The position numbers and the translations under genes are program-made. Under the pieces are notes generated by a model, which saw nothing but the letters and a program-made list of their open reading frames with translations, did not search any database and had not been told where the DNA came from. This document shows, piece after piece, positions 1-13,529 of a stretch of 64,000 nt of DNA (its first letter is position 1; each line of letters starts with the position of its first letter). Source of the stretch: Procambarus clarkii (lineage: Eukaryota > Arthropoda > Malacostraca > Decapoda > Cambaridae); contig NC_091165.1 in NCBI RefSeq assembly GCF_040958095.1, positions 32,455,460 to 32,519,459 of the forward strand, read 5' to 3'.

Positions 1-555
1 GAACATTTGAAGAACATGGAGTGAACATAGAAAACATGGACAAAATGTGAAGAACACAGCTGAATATAGAGAAAATATGCAAATACAGTATGATTATTGA
101 AGGTTTTGATACGTTGGGGATGAGAAGGGTAAAGTAAATACTCTGATAAACAGATAGGCTGGAGAGGGACTTGATCGAATATATTTATGTCTGATGATCT
201 AAGGCTGAGGAAATGGAGCTTGGTTAATGCCCCGATTAATTTTACTACGTTAGAAATACGGTGATCTTAAATCTCAGGGTGATTTAGTTGGAAAATAAAG
301 AACTTGTACAAATGAACAAATCTGGGGCACAAGAGTTGAAACTTGATAACTGAACTGGTTTTTATTTACTATGTCTGAAAATGTAGTTGGGTGATTTGGA
401 CTGAGAGTAATGATTTTACAAAAGTGAGCTTGGACAGAGGACAAGAGCTAGAGTTTTATAATTGTTTACTTCATATTTACTATGTCTGAAATACAGCGGG
501 TAAAAATTTCAGGGAAATTGGACTGCTAGTAGCGAAAATGTGGTCTCTGCCAAAT
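1..555. other. AT-rich flank, no gene seen
   Basis: No open frame of note and no recognised domain. Short words recur (GAACATGG near the start; TTTACTATGTCTGAAA at about 367 and 478), which suggests an old, heavily diverged tandem repeat. I see nothing else in this stretch. Confidence 0.5.
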
Positions 556-990
556 TTGGGTCTTCAATTGGAACTCTGATGAATTTCGATCATGAACTGG
601 ACTCTGAATATTTTGGCACAAAGTAGACTCTGGCGAATTTTGCTAGAAAACTGGACTCTGATGAATTTCGATCAAGAACTGGACTCTGTCAAATTTTCAT
701 AGATTACAGGACACTGATGAAATTTGCTAGAAAACTGGACTCTGATGAATTTCGATCAAGAACTGGACTCTGTCAAATTTTCACAGATTACAGGACACTG
801 ATGAAATTTGCTCTCAAAGTAGACTCTGGCGAATTTCTGTTGATAATTGGACTCTGACGAAATATGAGCTTAAAACTGTCTCTGACTAATTTTGCTCTCA
901 AAGTAGACTCTGATCATTTTTAGGTATAAATTGGACTCTGATGAAATATGAGCTTAAAACCGGGCTCTGTTCAATTTGGTCTTTACAGAT
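556..990 (+). repeat. Degenerate ~28-bp tandem repeat with 84-bp higher-order unit
   Basis: The phrase GGACTCTGATGAA (variants GGCGAA, GTCAAA, GACGAA) recurs every 27-30 bp. A block starting TGCTAGAAAA at 641 is repeated almost exactly at 725, giving an 84-bp higher-order unit of three 28-bp subunits. Copies diverge strongly toward 990. It does not appear to code for anything. Confidence 0.75.
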
Positions 991-1570
991 GAAATAGCCG
1001 TAAATGGATATAAAACTAAATGTTATGGATAAGTTGTCTGTTTTCCTTAACAAAACATCTAAGACAATATTCTCTGAAAATGGTCCTATTACAAATTCGG
1101 TCATAAACATATAAATAAACTTCTATGATTATTTGAAACTCTGAAAATAGTTGTAAGGAAATAGGAGGAGGAGAGAGAGAGAGAGAGAGGAGGGACGGTC
1201 CAGATATTATTATGGAGAAGATAAGATAAGAGGTACCCTGTATGCGATGTCTGGCTGGCCGGGCGTAAAGTAAATAAAGGTGACGCGACAGATTGCGAGG
1301 TAAGGGGGGGAGGGAGGGAGGGGGGTGTGATGTACGAGACTTGAAAACCATGACTTACACAGGTGATTTTCTAAATTTATATGAATAACTAAGGCTTACA
1401 TAGACGATTTTGTAAGTTGAAAACATGTAAAATATGTCCGTAGAGTTCTCCTGGAAGCCCTAAAGAGCTACATACGTTACTTGAATTTGTCCCATAAGGC
1501 CTTAACAAACTTCTATGTCTCGGAAATTATTTTCTCATAAGAATTCCATACTTCTAAAATCTGTGACACA
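991..1570. other. Flanking DNA with GA repeat and G-rich tract
   Basis: No gene supported. Contains a (GA)n run at about 1170-1190 and a G-rich tract at 1304-1325. The short open frames here are low-complexity and have no recognisable domain. Confidence 0.5.
1304..1325 (+). other. Candidate G-quadruplex
   Basis: Four G-runs (7, 3, 3 and 6 G) are separated by single A residues, which fits the classical intramolecular G-quadruplex pattern with 1-nt loops. Function unknown. Confidence 0.6.
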
Positions 1571-1650
1571 AAATTTACCTGAAAACCCTGGCTCACACAG
1601 ACGATATTCTAAATTTACCTGAAAACCCTGGCTCACAGACACGATATTTC
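1571..1650 (+). repeat. 40-bp direct repeat, 2 copies
   Basis: AAATTTACCTGAAAACCCTG starts at 1571 and again at 1611, followed each time by GGCTCACA and ACGATATT. Small tandem duplication just outside the main satellite. Confidence 0.8.
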
Positions 1651-1654
1651 CCAG

Positions 1655-1790
1655 AAAAAAAAAAAAGGAGCCGCTGGCGCTTACACCCCACAGGGGTCCT
1701 CTGGCCTGAAAAAAAAGGAGCCGCTGGCGCTTACATTCCACAGGGGTCCTCTCCCCCCAAAAAAAAGGAGCCTGTGGCGCTTACACCCTA
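1655..1790 (+). repeat. 50-bp tandem repeat, 3 copies
   Basis: An A-run followed by GGAGCCGCTGGCGCTTACA starts (at GGAG) at 1667, 1717 and 1767, so the period is 50 bp. The first copy contains the dyad ACCCC-ACA-GGGGT. The third copy runs directly into the 32-bp satellite. Confidence 0.8.
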
Positions 1791-4700
1791 CTACTGATAT
1801 TAGCCCAGTAGTCCGTGGCTACTGGTGGATATTAGCCCAGTAGACAGTGGCTACTGGTGGATATTAGCCCAGTAGTCCGTGGCTACTGGTGGATATTAGG
1901 CCAGTAGTCCGTGGCTACTGGTGGATATTAGGCCAGTAGTCCGTGGATATTAGGCCTGTAGTCCGTTACTACTGGTGGATATTAGTCCAGTAGTCCGTGG
2001 CTACTGGTGTATATTAGCCCAGTAGTCCGTGGCTACTGGTGGATATTAGCCCAGTAGTCCGTGGCTACTGGTGGATATTAGCCCAGTAGTCCGTGGCTAC
2101 TGGTGGATATTAGCCCAGTAGTCCGTGGCTACTGGTGGATATTAGCCCAGTAGTCAGTGGCTACTGGTGGATATTAGCCCAGTTGTCCGTGGCTACTGGT
2201 GGATATTAGGCCAGTAGTCCGTGGCTACTGGTGGATATTAGCCCAGTAGTCCGTGGCTACTGGTGGATATTAGCCCAGTAGTCCGTGGCTACTGGTGGAT
2301 ATTAGTCCAGTAGTCCGTGGCTACAGGCGGATATTAGCCCAGTAGTCCGTGGCTACTGGTGGATATTAGTCCAGTAGTCCGTGGCTACTGGTGGATATTA
2401 GCCCAGTAGTCCGTGGCTACTGGTGGATATTAGCCCAGTAGTCCGTGGCTACTGGTGGATATTAGTCCAGTAGTCCGTGGCTACTGGTGGATATTAGTCC
2501 AGTAGTCCGTGGCTACTGGTGGATATTAGCCCAGTAGTCCGTGGCTACTGGTGGATATTAGACCAGTAGTCCGTGGCTACTGGTGGATATTAGCCCAGTA
2601 GTCCGTGGCTACTGGTGGATATTAGACCAGTAGTCCGTGACTACTGGTGGATATTAGACCAGTAGTCCGTGGCTACTGGTGGATATTAGACCAGTAGTCC
2701 GTGGCTACTGGTGGATATTAGTGCAGTAGTCCGTGGCTACTGGTGGATATTAGACCAGTAGTCCGTGGCTACTGGTGGATATTAGACCAGTAGTCCGTGG
2801 CTACTGGTGGATATTAGACCAGTAGTCCGTGGCTACTGGTGGATATTAGCCCAGTAGTCCGTGGCTACTGGTGTATATTAGACCAGTAGTCCGTGGCTAC
2901 TGGTGGATATTAGACCAGTAGTCCGTGGCTACTGGTGGATATTAGACCAGTAGTCCGTGGCTACTGGTGTATATTAGACCAGTAGTCCGTGGCTACTGGT
3001 GGATATTAGACCAGTAGTCCGTGGCTACTGGTGTATATTAGCCCAGTAGTCCGTGGCTACTGGTCGATACTAGACCAGTAGTCCGTGGCTACTGGTGGAT
3101 ATTAGTCCAGTAGTCCGTGGCTACTGGTGTATATTAGCCCAGTAGTCCGTGGCTACTGGTGGATATTAGCCCAGTAGTCCATGGCTACTGGTGGATATTA
3201 GGCCAGTAGTCCGTGGCTACTGGCGGATATTAGCCCAGTAGTCCGTGGCTACTGGTGGATATTAGTCCAGTAGTCCGTGGCTACTGGTGGATATTAGTCC
3301 AGTAGTCCGTGGCTACTGGTGTATATTAGCCCAGTAGTCCGTGGCTACTGGTGGATATTAGCCCAATAGTCCGTGGCTACTGGTGGATATTAGCCCAGTA
3401 GTCCGTGGCTACTGGTGGATATTAGCCCAGTAGTCCGTGGCTACTGGTGGATATTAGCCCAGTAGACAGTGGCTACTGGTGGATATTAGCCCAGTAGTCC
3501 GTGGCTACTGGTGGATATTAGGCCAGTAGTCCGTGGCTACTGGTGGATATTAGGCCAGTAGTCCGTGGATATTAGGCCTGTAGTCCGTTACTACTGGTGG
3601 ATATTAGTCCAGTAGTCCGTGGCTACTGGTGTATATTAGCCCAGTAGTCCGTGGCTACTGGTGGATATTAGCCCAGTAGTCCGTGGCTACTGGTGGATAT
3701 TAGCCCAGTAGTCCGTGGCTACTGGTGGATATTAGCCCAGTAGTCCGTGGCTACTGGTGGATATTAGCCCAGTAGTCAGTGGCTACTGGTGGATATTAGC
3801 CCAGTTGTCCGTGGCTACTGGTGGATATTAGGCCAGTAGTCCGTGGCTACTGGTGGATATTAGGCCAGTAGTCCGTGGCTACTGGTGGATATTAGGCCTG
3901 TAGTCCGTGGATATTAGGCCAGTAGTCCGTGGCTACTGGTGTATATTAGCCCAGTAGTCCGTACCTACTGGCGGATATTAGACCAGTAGTCCGTTGCTAC
4001 TGACAGATATTAGACCAGTAGTCCGTGGCTACTGGTGGATATTAGTCCAGTAGTCAGTGGCTACTGGTGGATATTAGTCCAGTAGTCCGTGGCTACTGGT
4101 GGATATTTGTCCAGTAGTCCGTGGTTACTGGTGGATATTAGTCCAGTAGTCCGTGGCTACTGGTGGATATTAGTCCAGTAGTCCGTGGCTACTGGTGGAT
4201 ATTAGTCCAGTAGTCAGTGGCTACTGACGGATATTAGACCAGTAGTCCTTCACTACTGGTGGATATTAGTCCAGTAGTCCGTGGCTACTGGTGGATATTA
4301 GTCCAGTAGTCCGTGGCTACTGGTGGATATTAGTCCAGTAGTCCGTGGCTACTGGTGGATATTAGTCCAGTAGTCCGTGGCTACTGGTGGATATTAGTCC
4401 AGTAGTCAGTGGCTACTGACGGATATTAGACCAGTAGTCCTTCACTACTGGTGGATATTAGTCCAGTAGTCCGTGGCTACTGGTGGATATTAGTCCAGTA
4501 GTCCGTGGCTACTGGTGGATATTAGTCCAGTAGTCCGTGGCTACTGGTGGATATTAGTCCAGTAGTCCGTGGCTACTGGTGTATATTAGCCCAGTAGTCC
4601 GTGGCTATTGGTGGATATTAGCCCAGTAGTCCGTGGCTACTGGTGGATATTAGGCCAGTAGTCCGTAGCTACTGGCGGATATTAGCCCAGTAGTCCGTGG

Positions 4701-6846
4701 CTACTGGTGGATATTAGTCCAGTAGTCCGTGGCTACTGGTGGATATTAGTCCAGTAGTCCGTGGCTACTGGTGTATATTACCCCAGTAGTCCGTGGCTAC
4801 TGGTGGATATTAGCCCAGTAGTCCGTGGCTACTGGTGGATATTAGCCCAGCAGTCCGTGGCTACTGGTGGATATTAGCCCAGTAGTCCGTGGCTACTGGT
4901 GGATATTAGCCCAGTAGTCAGTGGCTACTGGTGGATATTAGCCCAGTAGTCCGTGGCTACTGGTGGATATTAGGCCAGTAGTCCGTGGCTACTGGTGGAT
5001 ATTAGGCCAGAAGTCCGTGGCTACTGGTGGATATTAGGCCTGTAGTCCGTGGCTACTGGTGGATATTAGTCCAGTAGTCCGTGGCTACTGGTGGATATTA
5101 GTCCAGTAGTCCGTGGCTACTGGTGTATATTAGCCCAGTAGTCCGTGGCTACTGGTGGATATTAGCCCAGTAGTCCGTGGCTACTGGTGGATATTAGCCC
5201 AGTAGTCCGTGGCTACTGGTGGATATTAGCCCAGTAGTCAGTGGCTACTGGTGGATATTAGGCCAGTAGTCCGTGGCTACTGGTGGATATTAGGCCAGTA
5301 GTCCGTGGCTACTGGTGGATATTAGGCCTGTAGTCCGTGGCTACTGGTGGATATTAGGCCAGTAGTCCGTGGCTACTGGTGGATATTAGGCCAGTAGTCC
5401 GTGGCTACTGGTGTATATTAGCCCAGTAGTCCGTGGCTACTGGCGGATATTAGACCAGTAGTCCGTTGCTACTGGTGGATATTAGACCAGTAGTCCGTGG
5501 CTACTGGTGGATATTAGTCCAGTAGTCCGTGGCTACTGGTGGATATTAGTCCAGTAGTCAGTGGCTACTGGTGGATATTAGTCCAGTAGTCCGTGGCTAC
5601 TGGTGGATATTAGTCCAGTAGTCCGTGGCTACTGGTGGATATTAGTCCAGTAGTCAGTGGCTACTGACGGATATTAGACCAGTAGTCCGTGGCTACTGGT
5701 GGATATTAGTCCAGTAGTCAGTGGCTACTGACGGATATTAGACCAGTAGTCCGTGGCTACTGGTGGATATTAGTCCAGTAGTCCGTGGCTACTGGTGGAT
5801 ATTAGTCCAGTAGTCCGTGGCTACTGGTGGATATTAGTCCAGTAGTCCGTGGCTACTGGCGGATATTAGACCAGTAGTCCGTTGCTACTGGTGGATATTA
5901 GACCAGTAGTCCGTGGCTACTGGTGGATATTAGACCAGTAGTCCGTGGCTACTGGTGGATATTAGTCCAGTAGTCAGTGGCTACTGGTGGATATTAGTCC
6001 AGTAGTCCGTGGCTACTGGTGGATATTAGTCCAGTAGTCCGTGGCTACTGGTGGATATTAGTCCAGTAGTCCGTGGCTACTGGTGGATATTAGTCCAGTA
6101 GTCCGTGGCTACTGGTGGATATTAGTCCAGTAGTCAGTGGCTACTGACGGATATTAGACCAGTAGTCCGTGGCTACTGGTGGATATTAGTCCAGTAGTCC
6201 GTGGCTACTGGTGGATATTAGTCCAGTAGTCCGTGGCTACTGGTGGATATTAGTCCAGTAGTCCCTGGCTACTGGTGGATATTAGTCCAGTAGTCCGTGG
6301 CTACTGGTGGATATTAGTCCAGTAGTCAGTGGATACTGACGGATATTAGACTAGTAGTCCGTGGCTACTGGTGGATATTAGTCCAGTAGTCCGTGGCTAC
6401 TGGTGGATATTAGTCCAGTAGTCCGTGGCTACTGGTGGATATTAGTCCAGTAGTCCTTGGCTACTGGTCGATATTAGTCCAGTAGTCCGTGGCTACTGGT
6501 CGATATTAGTCCAGTAGTCAGTGGCTACTGACGGATATTAGACCAGTAGTCCGTGGCTACTGACGGATATTAGTCCAGTAGTCAGTGGCTACTGACGGAT
6601 ATTAGACCAGTAGTCCGTGGCTACTGGTGGATATTAGTCCAGTAGTCTGTGGCTACTGGTGGACATTAGTCCAGTAGTCCGTGGCTACTGGTGGATATTA
6701 GTCCAGTAGTCCGTGGCTACTGGTGGACATTAGTCCAGTAGTCCGTGGCTACTGGTGGATATTAGTCCAGTAGTCCGTGGCTACTGGTGGATATTAGTCC
6801 AGTAGTCCGTGGCTACTGACGGATATTAGACCAGTAGTCCGTGGCT

Positions 6847-6894
6847 AGTAGTCCAGTAGTCCAGTAGTCCAGTAGTCCAGTAGTCCAGTAGTCC
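6847..6894 (+). repeat. Octamer AGTAGTCC x6 inside the satellite
   Basis: At 6847-6894 the 32-bp rhythm breaks and AGTAGTCC is repeated six times in perfect tandem before normal units resume. The octamer is one quarter of the satellite unit (the left dyad arm plus the start of the loop). Confidence 0.95.
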
Positions 6895-8299
6895 GGATAT
6901 TAGACCAGTAGTCCGTGGCTACTGGTGGATATTAGTCCAGTAGTCAGTGGCTACTGACGGATATTAGACCAGTAGTCCGTGGCTACTGGTGGATATTAGT
7001 CCAGTAGTCAGTGGCTACTGACGGATATTAGACCAGTAGTCCGTGGCTACTGGTGGATATTAGTCCAGTAGTCCATGGCTACTGGTGGATATTAGTCCAG
7101 TAGTCCGTGGCTACTGGTGGATATTAGTCCAGTAGTCCGTGGCTACTGGTGGATATTAGTCCAGTAGTCCGTGGCTACTGGTGGATATTAGTCCAGTAGT
7201 CCGTGGCTACTGGTGGATATTAGTCCAGTAGTCCGTGGCTACTGGTGGATATTAGTCCAGTAGTCCGTGGCTACTGGTGTATATTAGCCCAGTAGTCCGT
7301 GGCTACTGGTGGATATTAGCCCAGTAGTCCGTGGCTACTGGTGGATATTAGCCCAGTAGTCCGTGGCTACTGGTGGATATTAGCCCAGTAGTCCGTGGCT
7401 ACTGGTGGATATTAGCCCAGTAGTCCGTGGCTACTGGTGGATATTAGCCCAGTAGTCCGTGGCTACTGGTGGATATTAGCCCAGTAGACAGTGGCTACTG
7501 GTGGATATTAGGCCAGTAGTCCGTGGCTACTGGTGGATATTAGGCCAGTAGTCCGTGGCTACTGGTGGATATTAGGCCAGTAGTCCGTGGCTACTGGTGG
7601 ATATTAGACCTGTAGTCCGTGGCTACTGGTGGATATTAGTCCAGTAGTCCGTGGCTACTGGTGTATATTAGCCCAGTAGTCCGTGGCTACTGGTGGATAT
7701 TAGCCCAGTAGTCCGTGGCTACTGGTGGATATTAGCCCAGTAGTCCGTGGCTACTGGTGGATATTAGCCCAGTAGTCCGTGGCTACTGGTGGATATTAGC
7801 CCAGTAGTCAGTGGCTACTGGTGGATATTAGCCCAGTAGTCCGTGGCTACTGGTGGATATTAGGCCAGTAGTCCGTGGCTACTGGTGGATATTAGGCCAG
7901 TAGTCCGTGGCTACTGGTGGATATTAGGCCTGTAGTCCGTGGCTACTGGTGGATATTAGGCCAGTAGTCCGTGGCTACTGGTGTATATTAGCCCAGTAGT
8001 CCGTGGCTGCTGGCGGATATTAGACCAGTAGTCCGTTGCTACTGACGGATATTAGACCAGTAGTCCGTGGCTACTGGTGGATATTAGTCCAGTAGTCCGT
8101 GGCTACTGGTGGATATTAGTCCAGTAGTCAGTGGCTACTGGTGGATATTAGTCCAGTAGTCCGTGGCTACTGGTGGATATTAGTCCAGTAGTCCGTGGCT
8201 ACTGGTGGATATTAGTCCAGTAGTCCGTGGCTACTGGTGGATATTAGTCCAGTAGTCCGTGGCTACTGGTGGATATTAGTCCAGTAGTCAGTGGCTACT

Positions 8300-11200
8300 G
8301 ACGGATATTAGACCAGTAGTCCGTGGCTACTGGTGGATATTAGTCCAGTAGTCAGTGGCTACTGACGGATATTAGACCAGTAGTCCTTCACTACTGGTGG
8401 ATATTAGTCCAGTAGTCCGTGGCTACTGGTGGATATTAGTCCAGTAGTCCGTGGCTACTGGTGGATATTAGTCCAGTAGTCCGTGGCTACTGGTGGATAT
8501 TAGTCCAGTAGTCCGTGGCTACTGGTGGATATTAGTCCAGTAGTCAGTGGCTACTGACGGATATTAGACCAGTAGTCCGTGGCTACTGGTGGATATTAGT
8601 CCAGTAGTCCGTGGCTACTGGTGGATATTAGTCCAGTAGTCCGTGGCTACTGGTGTATATTAGCCCAGTAGTCCGTGGCTACTGGTGGATATTAGCCCAG
8701 TAGTCCGTGGCTACTGGTGGATATTAGGCCAGTAGTCCGTGGCTACTGGCGGATATTAGCCCAGTAGTCCGTGGCTACTGGTGGATATTAGTCCAGTAGT
8801 CCGTGGCTACTGGTGGATATTAGTCCAGTAGTCCGTGGCTACTGGTGTATATTAGCCCAGTAGTCCGTGGCTACTGGTGGATATTAGCCCAGTAGTCCGT
8901 GGCTACTGGTGGATATTAGCTGAGCAGTCCGTGGCTACTGGTGGATATTAGCCCAGTAGTCCGTGGCTACTGGTGGATATTAGCCCAGTAGTCAGTGGCT
9001 ACTGGTGGATATTAGCCCAGTAGTCCGTGGCTACTGGTGGATATTAGGCCAGTAGTCCGTAGCTACTGGTGGATATTAGGCCAGTAGTCCGTGGCTACTG
9101 GTGGATATTAGGCCTGTAGTCCGTGGCTACTGGTGGATATTAGTCCAGTAGTCCGTTGCTACTGGTGGATATTAGTCCAGTAGTCCGTGGCTACTGGTGT
9201 ATATTAGCCCAGTAGTCCGTGGCTACTGGTGGATATTAGCCCAGTAGTCCGTGGCTACTGGTGGATATTATCCCAGTAGTCCGTGGCTCCTGGTGGATAT
9301 TAGCCCAGTAGTCAGTGGCTACTGGTGGATATTAGCCCAGTAGTCCGTGGCTACTGGTGGATATTAGGCCAGTAGTCCGTGGCTACTGGTGGATATTAGG
9401 CCAGTAGTCCGTGGCTACTGGTGGATATTAGGCCTGTAGTCCGTGGCTACTGGTGGATATTAGGCCAGTAGTCCGTGGCTACTGGTGGATATTAGCCCAG
9501 TAGTCCGTGGCTACTGGTGGATATTAGCCCAGTAGTCCGTGGCTACTGGTGGATATTAGCCCAGTAGTCCGTGGCTACTGGTGGATATTAGCCCAGTAGT
9601 CAGTGGCTACTGGTGGATATTAGCTCAGTTGTCCGTGGCTACTGGTGGATATTAGGCCAGTAGTCCGTGGCTACTGGTGGATATTTGCCCAGTAGTCCGT
9701 GGCTACTGGTGGATATTAGCCCAGTAGTCCGTGGCTACTGGTGGATATTAGTCCAGTAGTCCGTGGCTACAGGCGGATATTAGCCCAGTAGTCCGTGGCT
9801 ACTGGTGGATATTAGTCCAGTAGTCCGTGGCTACTGGTGGATATTAGCCCAGTAGTCCGTGGCTACTGGTGGATATTAGCCCAGTAGTCCATGGCTACTG
9901 GTGGATATTAGTCCAGTAGTCCGTGGCTACTGGTGGATATTAGTCCAGTAGTCCGTGGCTACTGGTGGATATTAGCCCAGTAGTCCGTGGCTACTGGTGG
10001 ATATTAGACCAGTAGTCCGTGGCTACTGGTGGATATTAGCCCAGTAGTCCGTGGCTACTGGTGGATATTAGACCAGTAGTCCGTGACTACTGGTGGATAT
10101 TAGACCAGTAGTCCGTGGCTACTGGTGGATATTAGACCATTAGTCCGTGGCTACTGGTGGATATTAGTGCAGTAGTCCGTGGCTACTGGTGGATATTAGA
10201 CCAGTAGTCCGTGGCTACTGGTGGATATTAGACCAGTAGTCCGTGGCTACTGGTGGATATTAGACCAGTAGTCCGTGGCTACTGGTGGATATTAGCCCAG
10301 TAGTCCGTGGCTACTGGTGTATATTAGACCAGTAGTCCGTGGCTACTGGTGGATATTAGACCAGTAGTCCGTGGCTACTGGTGGATATTAGACCAGTAGT
10401 CCGTGGCTACTGGTGTATATTAGACCAGTAGTCCGTGGCTACTGGTGGATATTAGACCAGTAGTCCGTGGCTACTGGTGTATATTAGCCCAGTAGTCCGT
10501 GGCTACTGGTCGATACTAGACCAGTAGTCCGTGGCTACTGGTGGATATTAGTCCAGTAGTCCGTGGCTACTGGTGTATATTAGCCCAGTAGTCCGTGGCT
10601 ACTGGTGGATATTAGCCCAGTAGTCCGTGGCTACTGGTGGATATTAGGCCAGTAGTCCGTGGCTACTGGCGGATATTAGCCCAGTAGTCCGTGGCTACTG
10701 GTGGATATTAGTCCAGTAGTCCGTGGCTACTGGTGGATATTAGTCCAGTAGTCCGTGGCTACTGGTGTATATTAGCCCAGTAGTCCGTGGCTACTGGTGG
10801 ATATTAGCCCAGTAGTCCGTGGCTACTGGTGGATATTAGCCCAGTAGTCCGTGGCTACTGGTGGATATTAGCCCAGTAGTCCGTGGCTACTGGTGGATAT
10901 TAGCCCAGTAGACAGTGGCTACTGGTGGATATTAGCCCAGTAGTCCGTGGCTACTGGTAAATATTAGGCCAGTAGTCCGTGGCTACTGGTGGATATTAGG
11001 CCAGTAGTCCGTGGATATTAGGCCTGTAGTCCGTTACTACTGGTGGATATTAGTCCAGTAGTCCGTGGCTACTGGTGTATATTAGCCCAGTAGTCCGTGG
11101 CTACTGGTGTATATTAGCCCAGTAGTCCGTGGCTACTGGTGGATATTAGCCCAGTAGTCCGTGGCTACTGGTGGATATTAGCCCAGTAGTCCGTGGCTAC

Positions 11201-13080
11201 TGGTGGATATTAGCCCAGTAGTCAGTGGCTACTGGTGGATATTAGCCCAGTTGTCCGTGGCTACTGGTGGATATTAGGCCAGTAGTCCGTGGCTACTGGT
11301 GGATATTAGGCCAGTAGTCCGTGGCTACTGGTGGATATTAGGCCTGTAGTCCGTGGATATTAGGCCAGTAGTCCGTGGCTACTGGTGTATATTAGCCCAG
11401 TAGTCCGTACCTACTGGCGGATATTAGACCAGTAGTCCGTTGCTACTGACGGATATTAGACCAGTAGTCCGTGGCTACTGGTGGATATTAGTCCAGTAGT
11501 CCGTGGCTACTGGTGGATATTAGTCCAGTAGTCAGTGGCTACTGGTGGATATTAGTCCAGTAGTCCGTGGCTACTGGTGGATATTTGTCCAGTAGTCCGT
11601 GGCTACTGGTGGATATTAGTCCAGTAGTCCGTGGCTACTGGTGGATATTAGTCCAGTAGTCCGTGGCTACTGGTGGATATTAGTCCAGTAGTCAGTGGCT
11701 ACTGACGGATATTAGACCAGTAGTCCTTCACTACTGGTGGATATTAGTCCAGTAGTCCGTGGCTACTGGTGGATATTAGTCCAGTAGTCCGTGGCTACTG
11801 GTGGATATTAGTCCAGTAGTCCGTGGCTACTGGTGGATATTAGTCCAGTAGTCCGTGGCTACTGGTGGATATTAGTCCAGTAGTCAGTGGCTACTGACGG
11901 ATATTAGACCAGTAGTCCGTGGCTACTGATGGATATTAGTCCAGTAGTCCGTGGCTACTGGTGGATATTAGTCCAGTAGTCCGTGGCTACTGGTGTATAT
12001 TAGCCCAGTAGTCCGTGGCTATTGGTGGATATTAGCCCAGTAGTCCGTGGCTACTGGTGGATATTAGGCCAGTAGTCCGTAGCTACTGGCGGATATTAGC
12101 CCAGTAGTCCGTGGCTACTGGTGGATATTAGTCCAGTAGTCCGTGGCTACTGGTGGATATTAGTCCAGTAGTCCGTGGCTACTGGTGTATATTACCCCAG
12201 TAGTCCGTGGCTACTGGTGGATATTAGCCCAGTAGTCCGTGGCTACTGGTGGATATTAGCCCAGCAGTCCGTGGCTACTGGTGGATATTAGCCCAGTAGT
12301 CCGTGGCTACTGGTGGATATTAGCCCAGTAGTCAGTGGCTACTGGTGGATATTAGCCCAGTAGTCCGTGGCTACTGGTGGATATTAGGCCAGTAGTCCGT
12401 GGCTACTGGTGGATATTAGGCCAGTAGTCCGTGGCTACTGGTGGATATTAGGCCTGTAGTCCGTGGCTACTGGTGGATATTAGTCCAGTAGTCCGTGGCT
12501 ACTGGTGGATATTAGTCCAGTAGTCCGTGGCTACTGGTGTATATTAGCCCAGTAGTCCGTGGCTACTGGTGGATATTAGCCCAGTAGTCCGTGGCTACTG
12601 GTGGATATTAGCCCAGTAGTCCGTGGCTACTGGTGGATATTAGCCCAGTAGTCAGTGGCTACTGGTGGATATTAGCCCAGTAGTCCGTGGCTACTGGTGG
12701 ATATTAGGCCAGTAGTCCGTGGCTACTGGTGGATATTAGGCCAGTAGTCCGTGGCTACTGGTGGATATTAGGCCTGTAGTCCGTGGCTACTGGTGGATAT
12801 TAGGCCAGTAGTCCGTGGCTACTGGTGGATATTAGGCCAGTAGTCCGTGGCTACTGGTGTATATTAGCCCAGTAGTCCGTGGCTACTGGTGGATATTAGG
12901 CCAGTAGTCCGTGGCTACTGGTGTATATTAGCCCAGTAGTCCGTGGCTACTGGCGGATATTAGACCAGTAGTCCGTTGCTACTGGTGGATATTAGACCAG
13001 TAGTCCGTGGCTACTGGTGGATATTAGTCCAGTAGTCCGTGGCTACTGGTGGATATTAGTCCAGTAGTCAGTGGCTACTG
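8300..13080 (+). repeat. ~5-kb higher-order satellite block, copy 1
   Basis: Rare unit variants act as markers. Those at 8381 (TTCAC loop), 8921 (TGAGCAG), 9271 (TCCC plus CTCC) and 9621 (CTCAGTT) recur exactly 5228 bp later. Those at 10081 (GTGACTAC), 10507 (TCGATACT), 11009 (22-bp unit), 11721, 12191 and 12971 recur exactly 4972 bp later. The 256-bp change in offset is 8 x 32. The outer limits are approximate. Confidence 0.85.
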
Positions 13081-13529
13081 GTGGATATTAGTCCAGTAGT
13101 CCGTGGCTACTGGTGGATATTAGTCCAGTAGTCCGTGGCTACTGGTGGATATTAGTCCAGTAGTCAGTGGCTACTGACGGATATTAGACCAGTAGTCCGT
13201 GGCTACTGGTGGATATTAGTCCAGTAGTCAGTGGCTACTGACGGATATTAGACCAGTAGTCCGTGGCTACTGGTGGATATTAGTCCAGTAGTCCGTGGCT
13301 ACTGGTGGATATTAGTCCAGTAGTCCGTGGCTACTGGTGGATATTAGTCCAGTAGTCCCTGGCTACTGGTGGATATTAGTCCAGTAGTCCGTGGCTACTG
13401 GTGGATATTAGTCCAGTAGTCAGTGGCTACTGACGGATATTAGACCAGTAGTCCGTGGCTACTGGTGGATATTAGTCCAGTAGTCCGTGGCTACTGGTGG
13501 ATATTAGTCCAGTAGTCAGTGGCTACTGA

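Noticed and set aside
640-760. Hammerhead-ribozyme-like core (CTGATGA ... GAAA) in the 28-bp repeats
   Set aside because: The sequence between the two core words cannot form stem II and the flanks do not pair into stems I and III; most copies lack GAAA.
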